The notes under the pieces: generated by a model
Seen by the model: the letters and a program-made list of their open reading frames with translations, nothing else
The model's database searches: none
Told to the model about the DNA's origin: nothing
Made by a program: the position numbers and the translations under genes
In this document: positions 7,218 to 16,800 of the stretch, one piece after another
How the letters are laid out: each line of letters starts with the position of its first letter
Position numbering within the stretch: the first letter of the stretch is position 1
Assembly (NCBI GenBank): GCA_900542115.1
Contig: UQMC01000003.1
Coordinates: 1-32,840, forward strand
Reading direction: 5' to 3'
Length of the DNA: 32,840 bases
DNA from: an uncultured Oscillibacter sp.
GTDB lineage: Bacteria > Bacillota > Clostridia > Oscillospirales > Oscillospiraceae

Positions 7218-7240
7218 CCCTGCCTGCAACCCGGGCAGGG
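7218..7240 (+). other. Hairpin between pilC and the major pilin
   Basis: CCCTGCC (7218-7224) and GGCAGGG (7234-7240) form a 7-bp stem with a 9-base loop. There is no U-run after it, so it is not a standard terminator. It lies 36 bases before the pilin start codon and may mark or protect a processed 5' end of the pilin mRNA. Confidence 0.5.
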
Positions 7241-7276
7241 CGATATAAAAAGAAAAACACAAAGGAGAAAAGATTT

Positions 7277-7696
7277 ATGCTCAAGAAATTGAACAACAAA
7301 AAGGGCTTTACCCTGATGGAAATGCTCATTGTGGTGGCTATCATCGCCGTGCTGGTGGCAGTGGCAATTCCCACCTTCACCTCTGCATTGAATAAGGCCA
7401 AGGCCGGCACTGACCTTGCCAACATCCGTTCCGGCTATGCTTCCGCGCAGCTGGAAGCCATTACCAAGACTCGTACTGCTGACGAGACGCTGTATCTGCA
7501 TCCCGATGGGAGTGTTGATAACAAAAACAGCGATCTTTACACGACTAAGGGAGCTTCTTCAGATGCAGATACCTCCGCTACGATTGGCGGCAAGTTTTCT
7601 GTAGGTGACGACGGAGTTACTTGGGGCAAGGGTGAGTCCATCAGTTATGTGATTGGTGCCGACGGTACGGTTAAGAGCATTACTCCGAGCACCTGA
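7277..7696 (+). CDS. pilA: Type IV major prepilin
   Basis: A 139-residue prepilin. The leader MLKKLNNKKG is cut after G10, and the mature protein begins FTLMEMLIVVAII, with the invariant Glu at mature position 5 and a hydrophobic helix that forms the filament core. The C-terminal head (about residues 40-139) is short, polar and Asp/Gly/Ser/Thr-rich, with no cysteines. The true start is ATG 7277, preceded by AAAGGAGAA; a longer open frame upstream runs inside pilC and is spurious. Its position behind pilBC, the single-pilin size and the flanking hairpins suggest it is the major subunit. Base composition in the head region is visibly more AT-rich than in neighbouring genes, in keeping with a fast-changing surface protein. 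Confidence 0.93.
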   Translation: MLKKLNNKKGFTLMEMLIVVAIIAVLVAVAIPTFTSALNKAKAGTDLANIRSGYASAQLEAITKTRTADETLYLHPDGSVDNKNSDLYTTKGASSDADTSATIGGKFSVGDDGVTWGKGESISYVIGADGTVKSITPST

Positions 7697-7710
7697 TTTT
7701 TGTACTATTT

Positions 7711-7744
7711 CTCCGGCGGGAGCACCGACCCGCTCCCGCCGGAG
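7711..7744 (+). other. Perfect 13-bp hairpin after the pilin gene
   Basis: CTCCGGCGGGAGC (7711-7723) and GCTCCCGCCGGAG (7732-7744) are perfect complements with an 8-base loop, 14 bases after the pilin stop. No T-run follows, so it more likely stabilises the 3' end of pilin mRNA or acts as a partial attenuator than as a full terminator. Confidence 0.7.
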
Positions 7745-7756
7745 CAATGCTCTGAT

Positions 7757-7792
7757 CCGGGGCACGGCCGGGGGTTGGCGGCCGTGCCCCGG
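7757..7792 (+). other. Perfect 14-bp hairpin before pilD
   Basis: CCGGGGCACGGCCG (7757-7770) and CGGCCGTGCCCCGG (7779-7792) are perfect complements with a GGGGTTGG loop. This second strong hairpin follows the first by 12 bases, again without a T-run. Together they separate the pilin from the downstream assembly genes. Confidence 0.7.
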
Positions 7793-7817
7793 GTGAGGAT
7801 CCGGAAAAGGAGAACCT

Positions 7818-8603
7818 ATGCTGCGTCTGTCCCTGCCAATCACTGTTTACTGCTGCGCAATGGCCGTGCTTCTGGGCGCGTGCATGGGCAGCTTTTTGAA
7901 CTGTCTGGCGTGGCGGATGCTCCACGGCGAAAGCGTGCTCCGGGGCCGGTCCCACTGCGATGCCTGCGGCCATGTGCTGGGGGTGCGGGACCTTGTGCCG
8001 GTGCTGAGCTATGTGTGCTCCGGGGGGAAATGCCGCTACTGCGGCGCAAAGCTCTCTGCCCGCCATGTGTGGGGGGAGCTGGCAGGGGGCGCGATGTTTG
8101 TCAGCGCCCTGCTGAAGTATGATATTTCGCTCCAAGTCCTTGAGGCGTGGCTGCTGGCCTGCGTGCTGCTGGCCTGCGCGTTCGCGGATCTGGAGGGGTA
8201 CATCATACCCGACCGATTTTTACTGTTCGGCGCCGGGGTGTTTATCGTGTTCCTTATGTGGGAGCCGGAGCCGCTGCACCGGCTGATACAGGGCGCGCTG
8301 GGCGGCCTTGCCGTGCCGGGAGCGTTGCTGGCGGTGGTGCTCATGATGGAAAAGCGCATGGGCCGGGAGGCCATGGGCGGCGGCGATCTGAAGCTGCTGG
8401 CCCTGACGGGGCTGTATCTCGGCTGGATGGGAAATCTTCTATGCCTGCTGCTGGCCTGTGTGCTGGGCATCTGCGCGGGGCTGGCCTCCGGTCGGAGGGA
8501 CGCGCCGATTCCGTGGGGACCGTCCATCGCGGCGGCGGCGTGGGTCACGCTGCTGACGGGGGACAGGGTCCTCCAATGGTATCTGAGTCTTTTTGGAATG
8601 TGA
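7818..8603 (+). CDS. pilD: Prepilin leader peptidase / N-methyltransferase PilD
   Basis: A 261-residue integral membrane aspartyl protease that cuts prepilin leaders after Gly and, in full-length members, methylates the new N-terminus. The N-terminal cytoplasmic domain has both CxxC pairs (C47/C50, C72/C75) that bind zinc in the bifunctional form. The two catalytic aspartates are D124 in FADLEGYIIPD and D190 in GGGDLKLL. Several hydrophobic spans are present. ATG 7818 follows AAAAGGAGA. It should process the major pilin and the four prepilin-like proteins encoded later in the operon. Confidence 0.95.
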   Translation: MLRLSLPITVYCCAMAVLLGACMGSFLNCLAWRMLHGESVLRGRSHCDACGHVLGVRDLVPVLSYVCSGGKCRYCGAKLSARHVWGELAGGAMFVSALLKYDISLQVLEAWLLACVLLACAFADLEGYIIPDRFLLFGAGVFIVFLMWEPEPLHRLIQGALGGLAVPGALLAVVLMMEKRMGREAMGGGDLKLLALTGLYLGWMGNLLCLLLACVLGICAGLASGRRDAPIPWGPSIAAAAWVTLLTGDRVLQWYLSLFGM

Positions 8604-8614
8604 GAGGTTGATAT

Positions 8615-9631
8615 ATGGGGAAGCTCGTTGGCTTTGACATTGGCGAAAACAGCGTAAAAATGGTATATTTCTCCGGCAGGGAGCTCAAGCGCGCCATTAC
8701 GGCGGAGCTGCCGGACGCCATGGTCTCAAACGGGAGAATTTTGTCCATGGACGCCATGGCGGATTTTATCCGGGACATGGCCAAGGGCCACGGCATCCCC
8801 CTGACGAACGCCGCCATGGTGCTGAACACCGGCGACCGCTTTGTGCGCTCCGTGACGCTGCCGCTGATGACGGAGCAGCAGCTCCGCTACAACCTGCCCT
8901 ATGAATTCCGGGATTTTCTGACGGAGGAAAAGAACCGCTACTTTTTTGATTATTCCATGCAGGGCATTTTGAACGGCTCGGACGGGCAGCCGGAGAAGAT
9001 GGAGCTGTTCGCCTGCGCCATGCTGAAATCCTCCGTGGAGGAATACCGGGCCATGTTCCGCCGGGCGGGCTTCCGCCAGCGGGTGCTGACGCCGGACGAG
9101 AGCGCTTACAGCGCACTGCTGGAGGAGCACATCGCCCATCACGGCGGTGAGGATACCGACCGCTGCATCGTGAGCCTTGGTCACCGCAGTACATATCTCT
9201 ACATTTTCCACGGCAGCCGCTTTGACAGCCGCCGGGGCGTGGAGGTCGGCGGCGCGGAGCTGGACAGCCTCATTGCCGACCACTGCGGCGTGGACGTCCA
9301 TGTGGCCCACAGCTATAAGAACAGCGACTATAACGGCGTGCTGGAATCCGATTACGCCCAGAAGCTCTATGCCCGTCTCGCGGGCGAGATCGTCCGGGCC
9401 GTGAATTTCTACAATTACAACAACCGGGACCGGGAGCTGAAGGAGCTGTATCTCTGCGGCGGCGGCGCGGGCATCGCGGCGCTGCGGGAGACCATTGCCG
9501 AGACCACCCGGCTGGAGGTCCATCCGGCAACAGACCTGCTGCCGGAGCAGCAGCGCCCGGAGGAGGAGCCATGGCTGTACCTGCGGGCCATTGCGGGTGT
9601 GTTTGAGAGCTTCCGGGGAGGAAAACGATGA
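8615..9631 (+). CDS. pilM: Type IV pilus actin-like protein PilM
   Basis: A 338-residue cytoplasmic protein of the actin/FtsA-like PilM family. The opening MGKLVGFDIGENSVKMVYF matches the phosphate-1 segment (x-G-x-D-I-G-x-x-S-V-K), and LYLCGGGAGIAAL near residue 290 matches the adenosine-binding region. PilM binds the cytoplasmic N-terminus of PilN and links the platform to the PilB motor. The frame overlaps the next gene by 4 bases, giving coupled translation. No key residue appears to be missing. Confidence 0.9.
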   Translation: MGKLVGFDIGENSVKMVYFSGRELKRAITAELPDAMVSNGRILSMDAMADFIRDMAKGHGIPLTNAAMVLNTGDRFVRSVTLPLMTEQQLRYNLPYEFRDFLTEEKNRYFFDYSMQGILNGSDGQPEKMELFACAMLKSSVEEYRAMFRRAGFRQRVLTPDESAYSALLEEHIAHHGGEDTDRCIVSLGHRSTYLYIFHGSRFDSRRGVEVGGAELDSLIADHCGVDVHVAHSYKNSDYNGVLESDYAQKLYARLAGEIVRAVNFYNYNNRDRELKELYLCGGGAGIAALRETIAETTRLEVHPATDLLPEQQRPEEEPWLYLRAIAGVFESFRGGKR

Positions 9632-10254
9632 ACGAGCAAGAGAAAAAGGGGACCCAGCCGGTCCGGGTCCATGGCCGTTATCCCCGCAAGAGCGGCATCA
9701 ATATGAATATGCGGGAGGACCGCACCCGGGAGCTGACTACGCTCATTATCGGCGGCGTGCTCATCTGCGTGCTGGCAGGCGCGGCCGCCAAATTCGGCGT
9801 AATCGACCAGTACCGGCGGCTCACGGAGGCCCAGCGGGCCTATGAGCAGGTCCACAGCCAGTATACGGCGGTGGAGACCGCGCTGGAGGATTATGACCGG
9901 GTGCTGGCGAAATACCGCACCTATTCTACGGATTGGATGAATGACGCCGTGGATTCGGAAAGCCCCAATGCGGCGCTGTATGCCGCCGTGGACCGCCAGC
10001 GGGTTTTAGACCTTATCGAGCGGGATATGCAGTCACAGGGGACGGTCACCTCCGTTCTGATTCAGGATAATCAGGCGGTGGTCGCCATGTCCGGCATGAG
10101 CCTGGACCAGATTTCCCAAATGTTCCAGAAAATCGGGGAAAGTCCCATTGTAGAAAATGTGGAGCTGAACATGGCGGAAACGGAAAAGGAGCATCCCGCT
10201 TCGATTCTGAGCTTCTCCGTGAGCATTACGCTGTGCAGGGAGGTGGAGGAATGA
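9628..10254 (+). CDS. pilN: PilN-like type IV pilus alignment protein
   Basis: A 208-residue bitopic membrane protein. A basic cytoplasmic stretch (residues 1-37) contains INMNMRED, in place of the usual INLLP motif that docks into PilM. One transmembrane span (TTLIIGGVLICVLAGAAA, about 38-56) follows, then a coiled-coil-like region and a ferredoxin-like C-terminal domain typical of PilN. Identity rests on position between pilM and pilO and on topology rather than on strong conserved residues. It overlaps pilM and pilO by 4 bases each. Confidence 0.82.
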   Translation: MNEQEKKGTQPVRVHGRYPRKSGINMNMREDRTRELTTLIIGGVLICVLAGAAAKFGVIDQYRRLTEAQRAYEQVHSQYTAVETALEDYDRVLAKYRTYSTDWMNDAVDSESPNAALYAAVDRQRVLDLIERDMQSQGTVTSVLIQDNQAVVAMSGMSLDQISQMFQKIGESPIVENVELNMAETEKEHPASILSFSVSITLCREVEE

Positions 10255-10790
10255 ACCGGGAGCTGACAGGCCGGGAAAAGGTCATGTTGCTGATCCTGAG
10301 CGTGCTGGTGATGGCCTTGGGCTACTATAAGCTCATTCTTGAGCCCATCAACGATCAGGTGGCCGCCTACCGGGACAGCACCGAGCAGGAGCAGACGGAG
10401 CTGACCACGGAGCTGGTGCGGGCCGAGCAGCTGAAGAAAATGGAGTCTGCCGTGGCGGAGCTGCGGCAGCGCGGTGACGTCAAGCCCATCCCCGCCTATG
10501 ACAACAGTAAGGCGCTGATGGTGGAGCTGCACCGGATTCTGGCCTCCGCGCAGGAGTATTCTCTGGATTTCAGCGCGGGGACCACGGAGGAGGACTATAT
10601 CGTTCTCCGACCTATCTCCCTGAGCTATACCACAGCGACCTACACTCAAAGCCGCGCCATTTTAGACGCGCTGAGCGGCAGCGATTACATGAACAAGATC
10701 TCCGATCTGAGCATTCAGACGGAAACGGGAAGGGGAGAGAGCGGCGTTAAGACCGCTATGGTCATCACGTATTTTGAGGTTCGTCAGTAA
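10251..10790 (+). CDS. pilO: PilO-like type IV pilus alignment protein
   Basis: A 179-residue bitopic protein with a short cytoplasmic tail (MNRELTGREK), one transmembrane span (VMLLILSVLVMALGYY) and a coiled-coil segment (about 35-80) ahead of a C-terminal alpha/beta domain. That is the PilO pattern, and PilO pairs with PilN. The start is ATG 10251, overlapping the pilN stop; an upstream in-frame codon would lie inside pilN. In monoderm pili the PilMNO subcomplex persists without the outer-membrane PilP/PilQ, and neither of these is seen here. Confidence 0.82.
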   Translation: MNRELTGREKVMLLILSVLVMALGYYKLILEPINDQVAAYRDSTEQEQTELTTELVRAEQLKKMESAVAELRQRGDVKPIPAYDNSKALMVELHRILASAQEYSLDFSAGTTEEDYIVLRPISLSYTTATYTQSRAILDALSGSDYMNKISDLSIQTETGRGESGVKTAMVITYFEVRQ

Positions 10791-10812
10791 CAGATACAAG
10801 GAGAATATGACG

Positions 10813-13800
10813 ATGAAAAGGGCAAACAGATTCGACAACCGTGGATTTTCGCTGGCAGAGGTCATGCTGACCGTGGCGATTCTTGTTGTTCTGTTTGCCC
10901 TTGCCATGATTCCTATTTCCAAGTACCAGAAGGAGTTCCGCCAGCAGGAGCTGGACAGCAAGGCGGAGCTGGTGTTCACCGCTGTGCAGAACCGCATGAC
11001 CCAGCTTCAGGCAGCCGGAATGGAGTCACTGTACGCGTGGACACGGGACGGAGATCGTGGTATTACCAAGCTGGGGCTGGAGCCTTGGGGCAACACGGAC
11101 CCCAACATCGGGGAAAATACGCTGTGCTATGTGACCTCGGCGGACAAACTGCAAGAAAATTGTGCCGCCGCGGACCTGTTCCCGGAGGGACAGGCGGACG
11201 ATGAGCTGTGGAACGCGGACTGGGTGGTGGAATACGATCCCAAGGGCGGCAGCGTCTACGCCGTGTTTTACGGCGGCAGCGGCATGGCACAGCGGTACAG
11301 CCCATCGGAATTTGACCGGCTCCGCAGCCGGGCTTACCGTATCAGTGATGGCGCGCAGGTGGGCTATTACAGCGGCGACACCGTGGAGATAGAGACCACC
11401 GGCACACTGGAGCCGTATGCGGAGATCATCAATACCGACCATTTGCAGCTCCGGGTCATCTGCCCCCTGAAGGGAATGACGCTGAGCTTCCAGGCGCGTA
11501 TCTGGGAGCTGGACGCCACGGGAGCGGAGACAGGCGACCCGGTGGTGGTGCCTTTCTCCGTCGATGAGGTGAAATGGGATGCGCCCAACTATGTGGCCAC
11601 CATGACGCTGGACAGCTTAGAGGAGGGAATGCGCTTTGCGAAGCAGACCCGCTTTCATGGACTGACACCGGGCAAAAATCTGAAGATCACCGTGACTGTG
11701 ACCAGCGACAATCCGCTGGTGGACAAGGGCTCCTGTACGGTGACCACCAACAGTCTGTTTGCCGATTTGAAGGACGGAGATACGGCGGAGCTGCGCTATG
11801 CGCGGCACCTTCAGAATTTGGATCAGGCATCTGAGCTGTCGGAGGATATCACCAAGGCGGTCCAGACCCGGGACATTGATTTTGCCGGGGACGCGGACGA
11901 TGAGTGGAAAGCGCTTTACGGCGATCTCGGCTTTACGCCTGTCCACAACAGTAATCTGGAGCAGCTCGAAGGCGCGGAGACCGGCAGCGCGGCGGGGGTC
12001 TACCCGGTGATTTATGACCTGCCGGTGGACGTCACCAGCGATGCGGGGCTCATTCAGTCGGTTTCCGCCGGGAAAATGCTGCTGCTGAAGAATATTCGGC
12101 TTTCCGGCGCGAATGTGACAGGTAAAACGGCTACTTCCAGCGCGGTAGGTGCGCTGGTGGGGTGCGTGAACGGAGCGTTGACGCTGGAGAACTGTCAGGT
12201 CTACCTCAGCCGCAGCCACGGCCATGTGGGGCCCGACGCGAACCGGAACAAGCAGTGGCTGCAGGGCGGCGATACCGGCGGATTGGTCGGCAGAATTGAA
12301 GCGGGCGGCAGCGCGGAGATTCAAAACAGCTTTGCCGCTACCACTGCCGCAGGCGTGATGTCCGTAGGCGGTCTTGTGGGCCGGGTAGACGGTGAGCTGT
12401 CTGTGACCCACAGCTACGCGGACTGCTACCTGACGCTGGAAAAGGGCTCGCAAGGTATTGCAGGCGGCCTTGTGGGCGTGGGCATCGACACGGTCACGCT
12501 CAAGGTTGAGGACGCCTATGCCGCCGGTTTCCTGACAGCGGATCAGACCGCCGGCATTGCGGGAATGCGCGCCAGCTTGACCAATGTGTATACCGCCTGC
12601 GCGCTCATGACGGAGAGGGCGGAGGGCGGCTACGATACGGACGGTAAGCTGACATATTCCACCGTGACCGGCGGCAGCGCAGCAGGTCAGGTATACTATC
12701 TCTGCAACGGTGAGGAAAATGTTGTCTTGGGCGAGAGCCGGACATGGACCAGCGCGGACCGCACAGAGGCTGCGGCGGAACTGGGCGATGCCTTTACCGA
12801 TGAAACCAGCGGACTGAACACCGTCCGCTACGAGTTGAAGGTCAGCGGCCTTAGCAGCTACACGTTCCCCCGGCTGAAAAATCTGCCGCATTACGGCGAT
12901 TGGAAGGCAGAGTTTGAGTCCGGCGCACTGGCCTACTACGAATACTATGCGGATGGAAGCTACGGCTTCTACGGCGGCAATATCGACACTCTGAAGGATA
13001 CAAAAGCGGTGTTGGGTGATGGCTATGCCGCCGTTTACGAGGGAACTGTCCCACCAGCAAGCCTGACCGTGACGCTGAACTATACGGTCAAGGGCGTTCA
13101 GGCGAAAAAAGAGATTACGCTGAATGGAACAAATGCCGTGACCGTTCAGGCAAACGGACGGACGTATCAGCTTTTGCGCTTTAGTAAAGAAGACCTTGAG
13201 ACCGCTGGCGCTGTGGACAATTACTATATCACCGCCATTGGCAATGAGCGGACGTATTCCTTTAACCCGCATTTCGCGAAAACGGCGGTGGAGGGCGCGG
13301 CAGTCATTGAGAAAACGGCGGAGCAGACCATCAGTATCCGCACGGCCCGCCAGCTCAACAACCTGAGCCGCTATTACAGCGATTACCGGGATACCATCTC
13401 CGAGATTGCTTCCTTTGCACAGGAGTTGAATATCGACTATTCTGCCTATGACTGGGCGCACTATACGGCGCTCGGCACGGTGGTCACTACCCAGCCGCCC
13501 ATTGGCGAATCGGAGGCGCTGTCCTTTATCCACGAATACGATGGAGGCTGCCACACCATTACCGGCGTGCGCTTTACCGACAACGGGACGTATATGGGCC
13601 TGTTCGGCTATAACCGGGGACAACTGCGGGATATCGTGCTGACACAGGCGGTGGCGGCCGATGCGTCCGGGCCGATGCTGCGGATGTCCGCACGGATGAA
13701 AACGGCGTACATCGGCGTACTGGCCGGTGTAAACAGCGGAACGATCACAAACTGCGCCGTGGCCGGGTATCAGCTTCAGGTGCAGGCGTACAGCGCCAGT

Positions 13801-16800
13801 ACCGTGTACGCGGGCGGCCTTGTCGGCAGCAATCTGGGCGGACGCATCCGGGGGTGCAGCGCGGAATTTCCGCTGCTGTACGCCGCCAGCACCTATGCCA
13901 AGCTGTATGTGGGCGGCCTTGTCGGCAACAGCAGCGGCCAGATTCGCCAGAGCTATGTCACCGGCGCGGTCAATATTGAGGAGATCAAGGGCGGCGGCGT
14001 GACGCTGGCCGGCTTTGCGGCGGAAAACGGCGGCTCGATTCAAAATAGCTACTGCGCGGTGTCCATGATCTCCGCAGGCGCGGAGACCAAGGGCTTTACC
14101 GTGGGCGGCATTGTGCGGGACTGCTATTACTTAAACGGAGGAACCTACGCCTTCCGGGGCAGCGTGGCGCTGTATGACGCAGCGGACAGCTCGGGGGCGC
14201 AGCCGGTCACGGATGAAAAGCTGTCCGGGCAGAAAATCGGCGGCTTTGGAACGGTGTCCGCCAGCTATGACCATGCCGCTACGGACGAGGAAAATTACCC
14301 CTACCCCGGCAGCGTGACCAACGCGGCGGGAGATTATGTCCACTACGGCGACTGGGTGATGGAATCCGACCTTGGCAAACTGGGCGTGTTCTATTGGGAA
14401 TACGAGACCGGCGGCGCCAACAACGGCTATCATATTTCCTACATCGGCTTTGATGGTTCGGCGGAAAAGCGGGGCGAGAGCCTTTGCGAGACCCACGATG
14501 ACGGCGGCGTCATTACCCGGTTCGGCTACGGCTATTACTGGAAGGATGGGCAGACAAAGCCTGCATTCACCACCAGTAAATTCTGCGCGGGGACAACTGC
14601 GGTTTCCGAAATCAGCGAAAAGCTGCGGGAGCAGATTCCCGGCTATACCTTTACCGCCTTTGAAAGCGGCGAAAACGGTTTGCGTCTGCTCTCAGCGGAT
14701 GAGCGGAACGCGGAATGGACGCTCACTGTTGGAACATACACTTACAGGTATTCTGTCTGCCCGTTCTTTGGCAATGCCTTCAACTACATGAGCGGAACCG
14801 GCACGTCCGGCGCGGAGGACAATATCCAACCCGGTACGCCGGAGACGGACGGAAAGGGGCTTGCCTATCAAATCCGCTCTGCGGACCAGCTCCAATTCAT
14901 CAACTGGAGCTATGTGGATGGCACAGGCTCGGCCACCCGCCTTGTCACAAAGAACAATTACAAGCTGTTTCCATATCTGCAATACACCAACAGCACCGGC
15001 ACGGCCAAGCAGACGCGGACGGACGCGGAGCGGAACCGCCCGGCTCAGAGCTGGCAGCAGACCCATGACCTCAACGGCGCGAACCAAGAAGCGGGGAAGG
15101 CCGAAAAGCAGGAAAACAACCGGCAGTTCTATCCCATTGCCGGCGCCGTAGACCATATCACAACAAACAACTCCTACAGCATGGTGCTCTATAACTGGTT
15201 CGGCGGTAGCTATGACGGTGGGAACTACTATATCAAGAACCTGAACATCGAATCTCCCTGCTACAATGTGGGCCTGTTCGGCACCACCGCCGGTGCGGAT
15301 ATCCGCAACATCGTGCTCTACAGCGATAATAACGCTGTGATTCAGCGACGCACGGAGCAGTCGGACTGGGGAAACTCCGGGGGTGAGAGCGACATTATGC
15401 GCTACCAGTGCGCATATGCCATGGGTGGTCTTGTGGGGATTGCGTATCGCTACCATAATGACCCCGGCAGCGTGATCACCAATTGCGCTATTGCGGGCTA
15501 TGTCATTCAGGACAACAGTAAAAATCTCCTGCGCTTGGGCGAGGCGGTGGTGGGCGGCCTCATCGGTGTGTCCAATCTGGATTTGAAGCAGTGTTCCGCC
15601 GTGGTGGATATTCAGGTCAACTGCACCCATATCTGGAGAAATGACAGTGGTCTGAACGCGGCGAGGTACGGCAACTTTATCCGCGTGGGCGGCCTTGTGG
15701 GCGGCCTGCGGGACAAGGCCACGGACTGCTACACCGGCGGTAAGATTACCGTTTCCAAGGAAACGCTGAAGGAACGGGTGCGTACCGGGTCCTGGGGCAG
15801 CGACAATACGCACTTTGCCGATGGCAGCGAGGCCGTGGAGGTCAAATGGCCCATCGCCGGCAACGGCAGCAATGCCAACCCGGCGACCTACGTGTTTATC
15901 GGCGGTATCGGCGGCAGCGGCTTCTCCGCCAATTTCCAGAACTTCACGGGTGTGAACAATACCAGTGCCGACGGTGCGCCGAAATTCTATAATTGCTATA
16001 CCTATATCAATCTGCCGGATATGGAGGGAACTATTACGGCCATCTCTCTTATCGGCAGCACGGCGGATCGCTATAAGTATACCACATATACTGTGGAAAA
16101 TTGCTATTATCTCAAGAGTATCAAGGATCAGGCATCCTTTGCAAAGGCGTCCAAGACCTATAACCCGAATAACACAAACTCCATGTTTACACTGCTGTAT
16201 AATAAGCCGGATGTGCAGGAGGCCATGTTCAAAGGCAATATGAGCTACCTGACAAGCTACCTGTGGGAAACCAGTGTCAAGTATGGCTCTGAGGTCAAGG
16301 GCCTGACGGGTCTGACCTATGACCAGATGGCCCAGCGAATTGGAGATGCCAATATCCAAACAGCAAACGGCCTGAACAAGACGTTCGGCAGCTTCAAGGA
16401 CGCGCTGAACAACGGCCGCACCGGCAGCGAGGCGGCCTACGATTGGGTCACCACCGAGGAGCAGGATGCGCAGGGGAACAATATCCCGGTCCACGGCAAG
16501 TACAGTTTTCCCGGCAGCACGGACGCGTTGCTGGGACAGGACTTCCCCTTCCCCACGGTGCTGCGGCAGGAAAAGCAGGGGCAGACCATGAACCTGCACT
16601 ACGGCACTTGGCCGTTGCACGGATTATTCTGGTCCAAGGGCATTGCCTCCATGGACCTGATCGCCGATTACAAGGACAGGGCGGCGGGCAGCAGTATTCA
16701 GATGGAGCTGAAGCCCTATGAGCTGGGAATTTCGGATGCGCCGCAGGTGAACTTCGAGTATACGGACGCTGCCATTGTGCAGGTTTCCGCCGTATGGAAC

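Noticed and set aside
4173..7425. Long open frames on the minus strand opposite pilB and pilC
   Set aside because: They mirror the high-GC third positions of the real genes, have no ribosome sites or recognisable domains, and lie wholly antisense.
7711..7792. Intrinsic terminators after the major pilin
   Set aside because: Both hairpins are perfect but lack a following T-run, and essential assembly genes lie downstream; treated as processing or stability elements.
12130..15750. DNA-level repeat array or CRISPR within the giant gene
   Set aside because: Repetition is at the protein level (Glug-type motifs) with varied codons and spacing; no direct repeat with uniform spacers is present.
11617..16620. 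Antisense frames of 808 and 642 codons within the giant pilin gene
   Set aside because: The sense frame has a signal, repeats and conserved motifs; the antisense products are His/Ala-rich with no domain, as expected from shadow frames.
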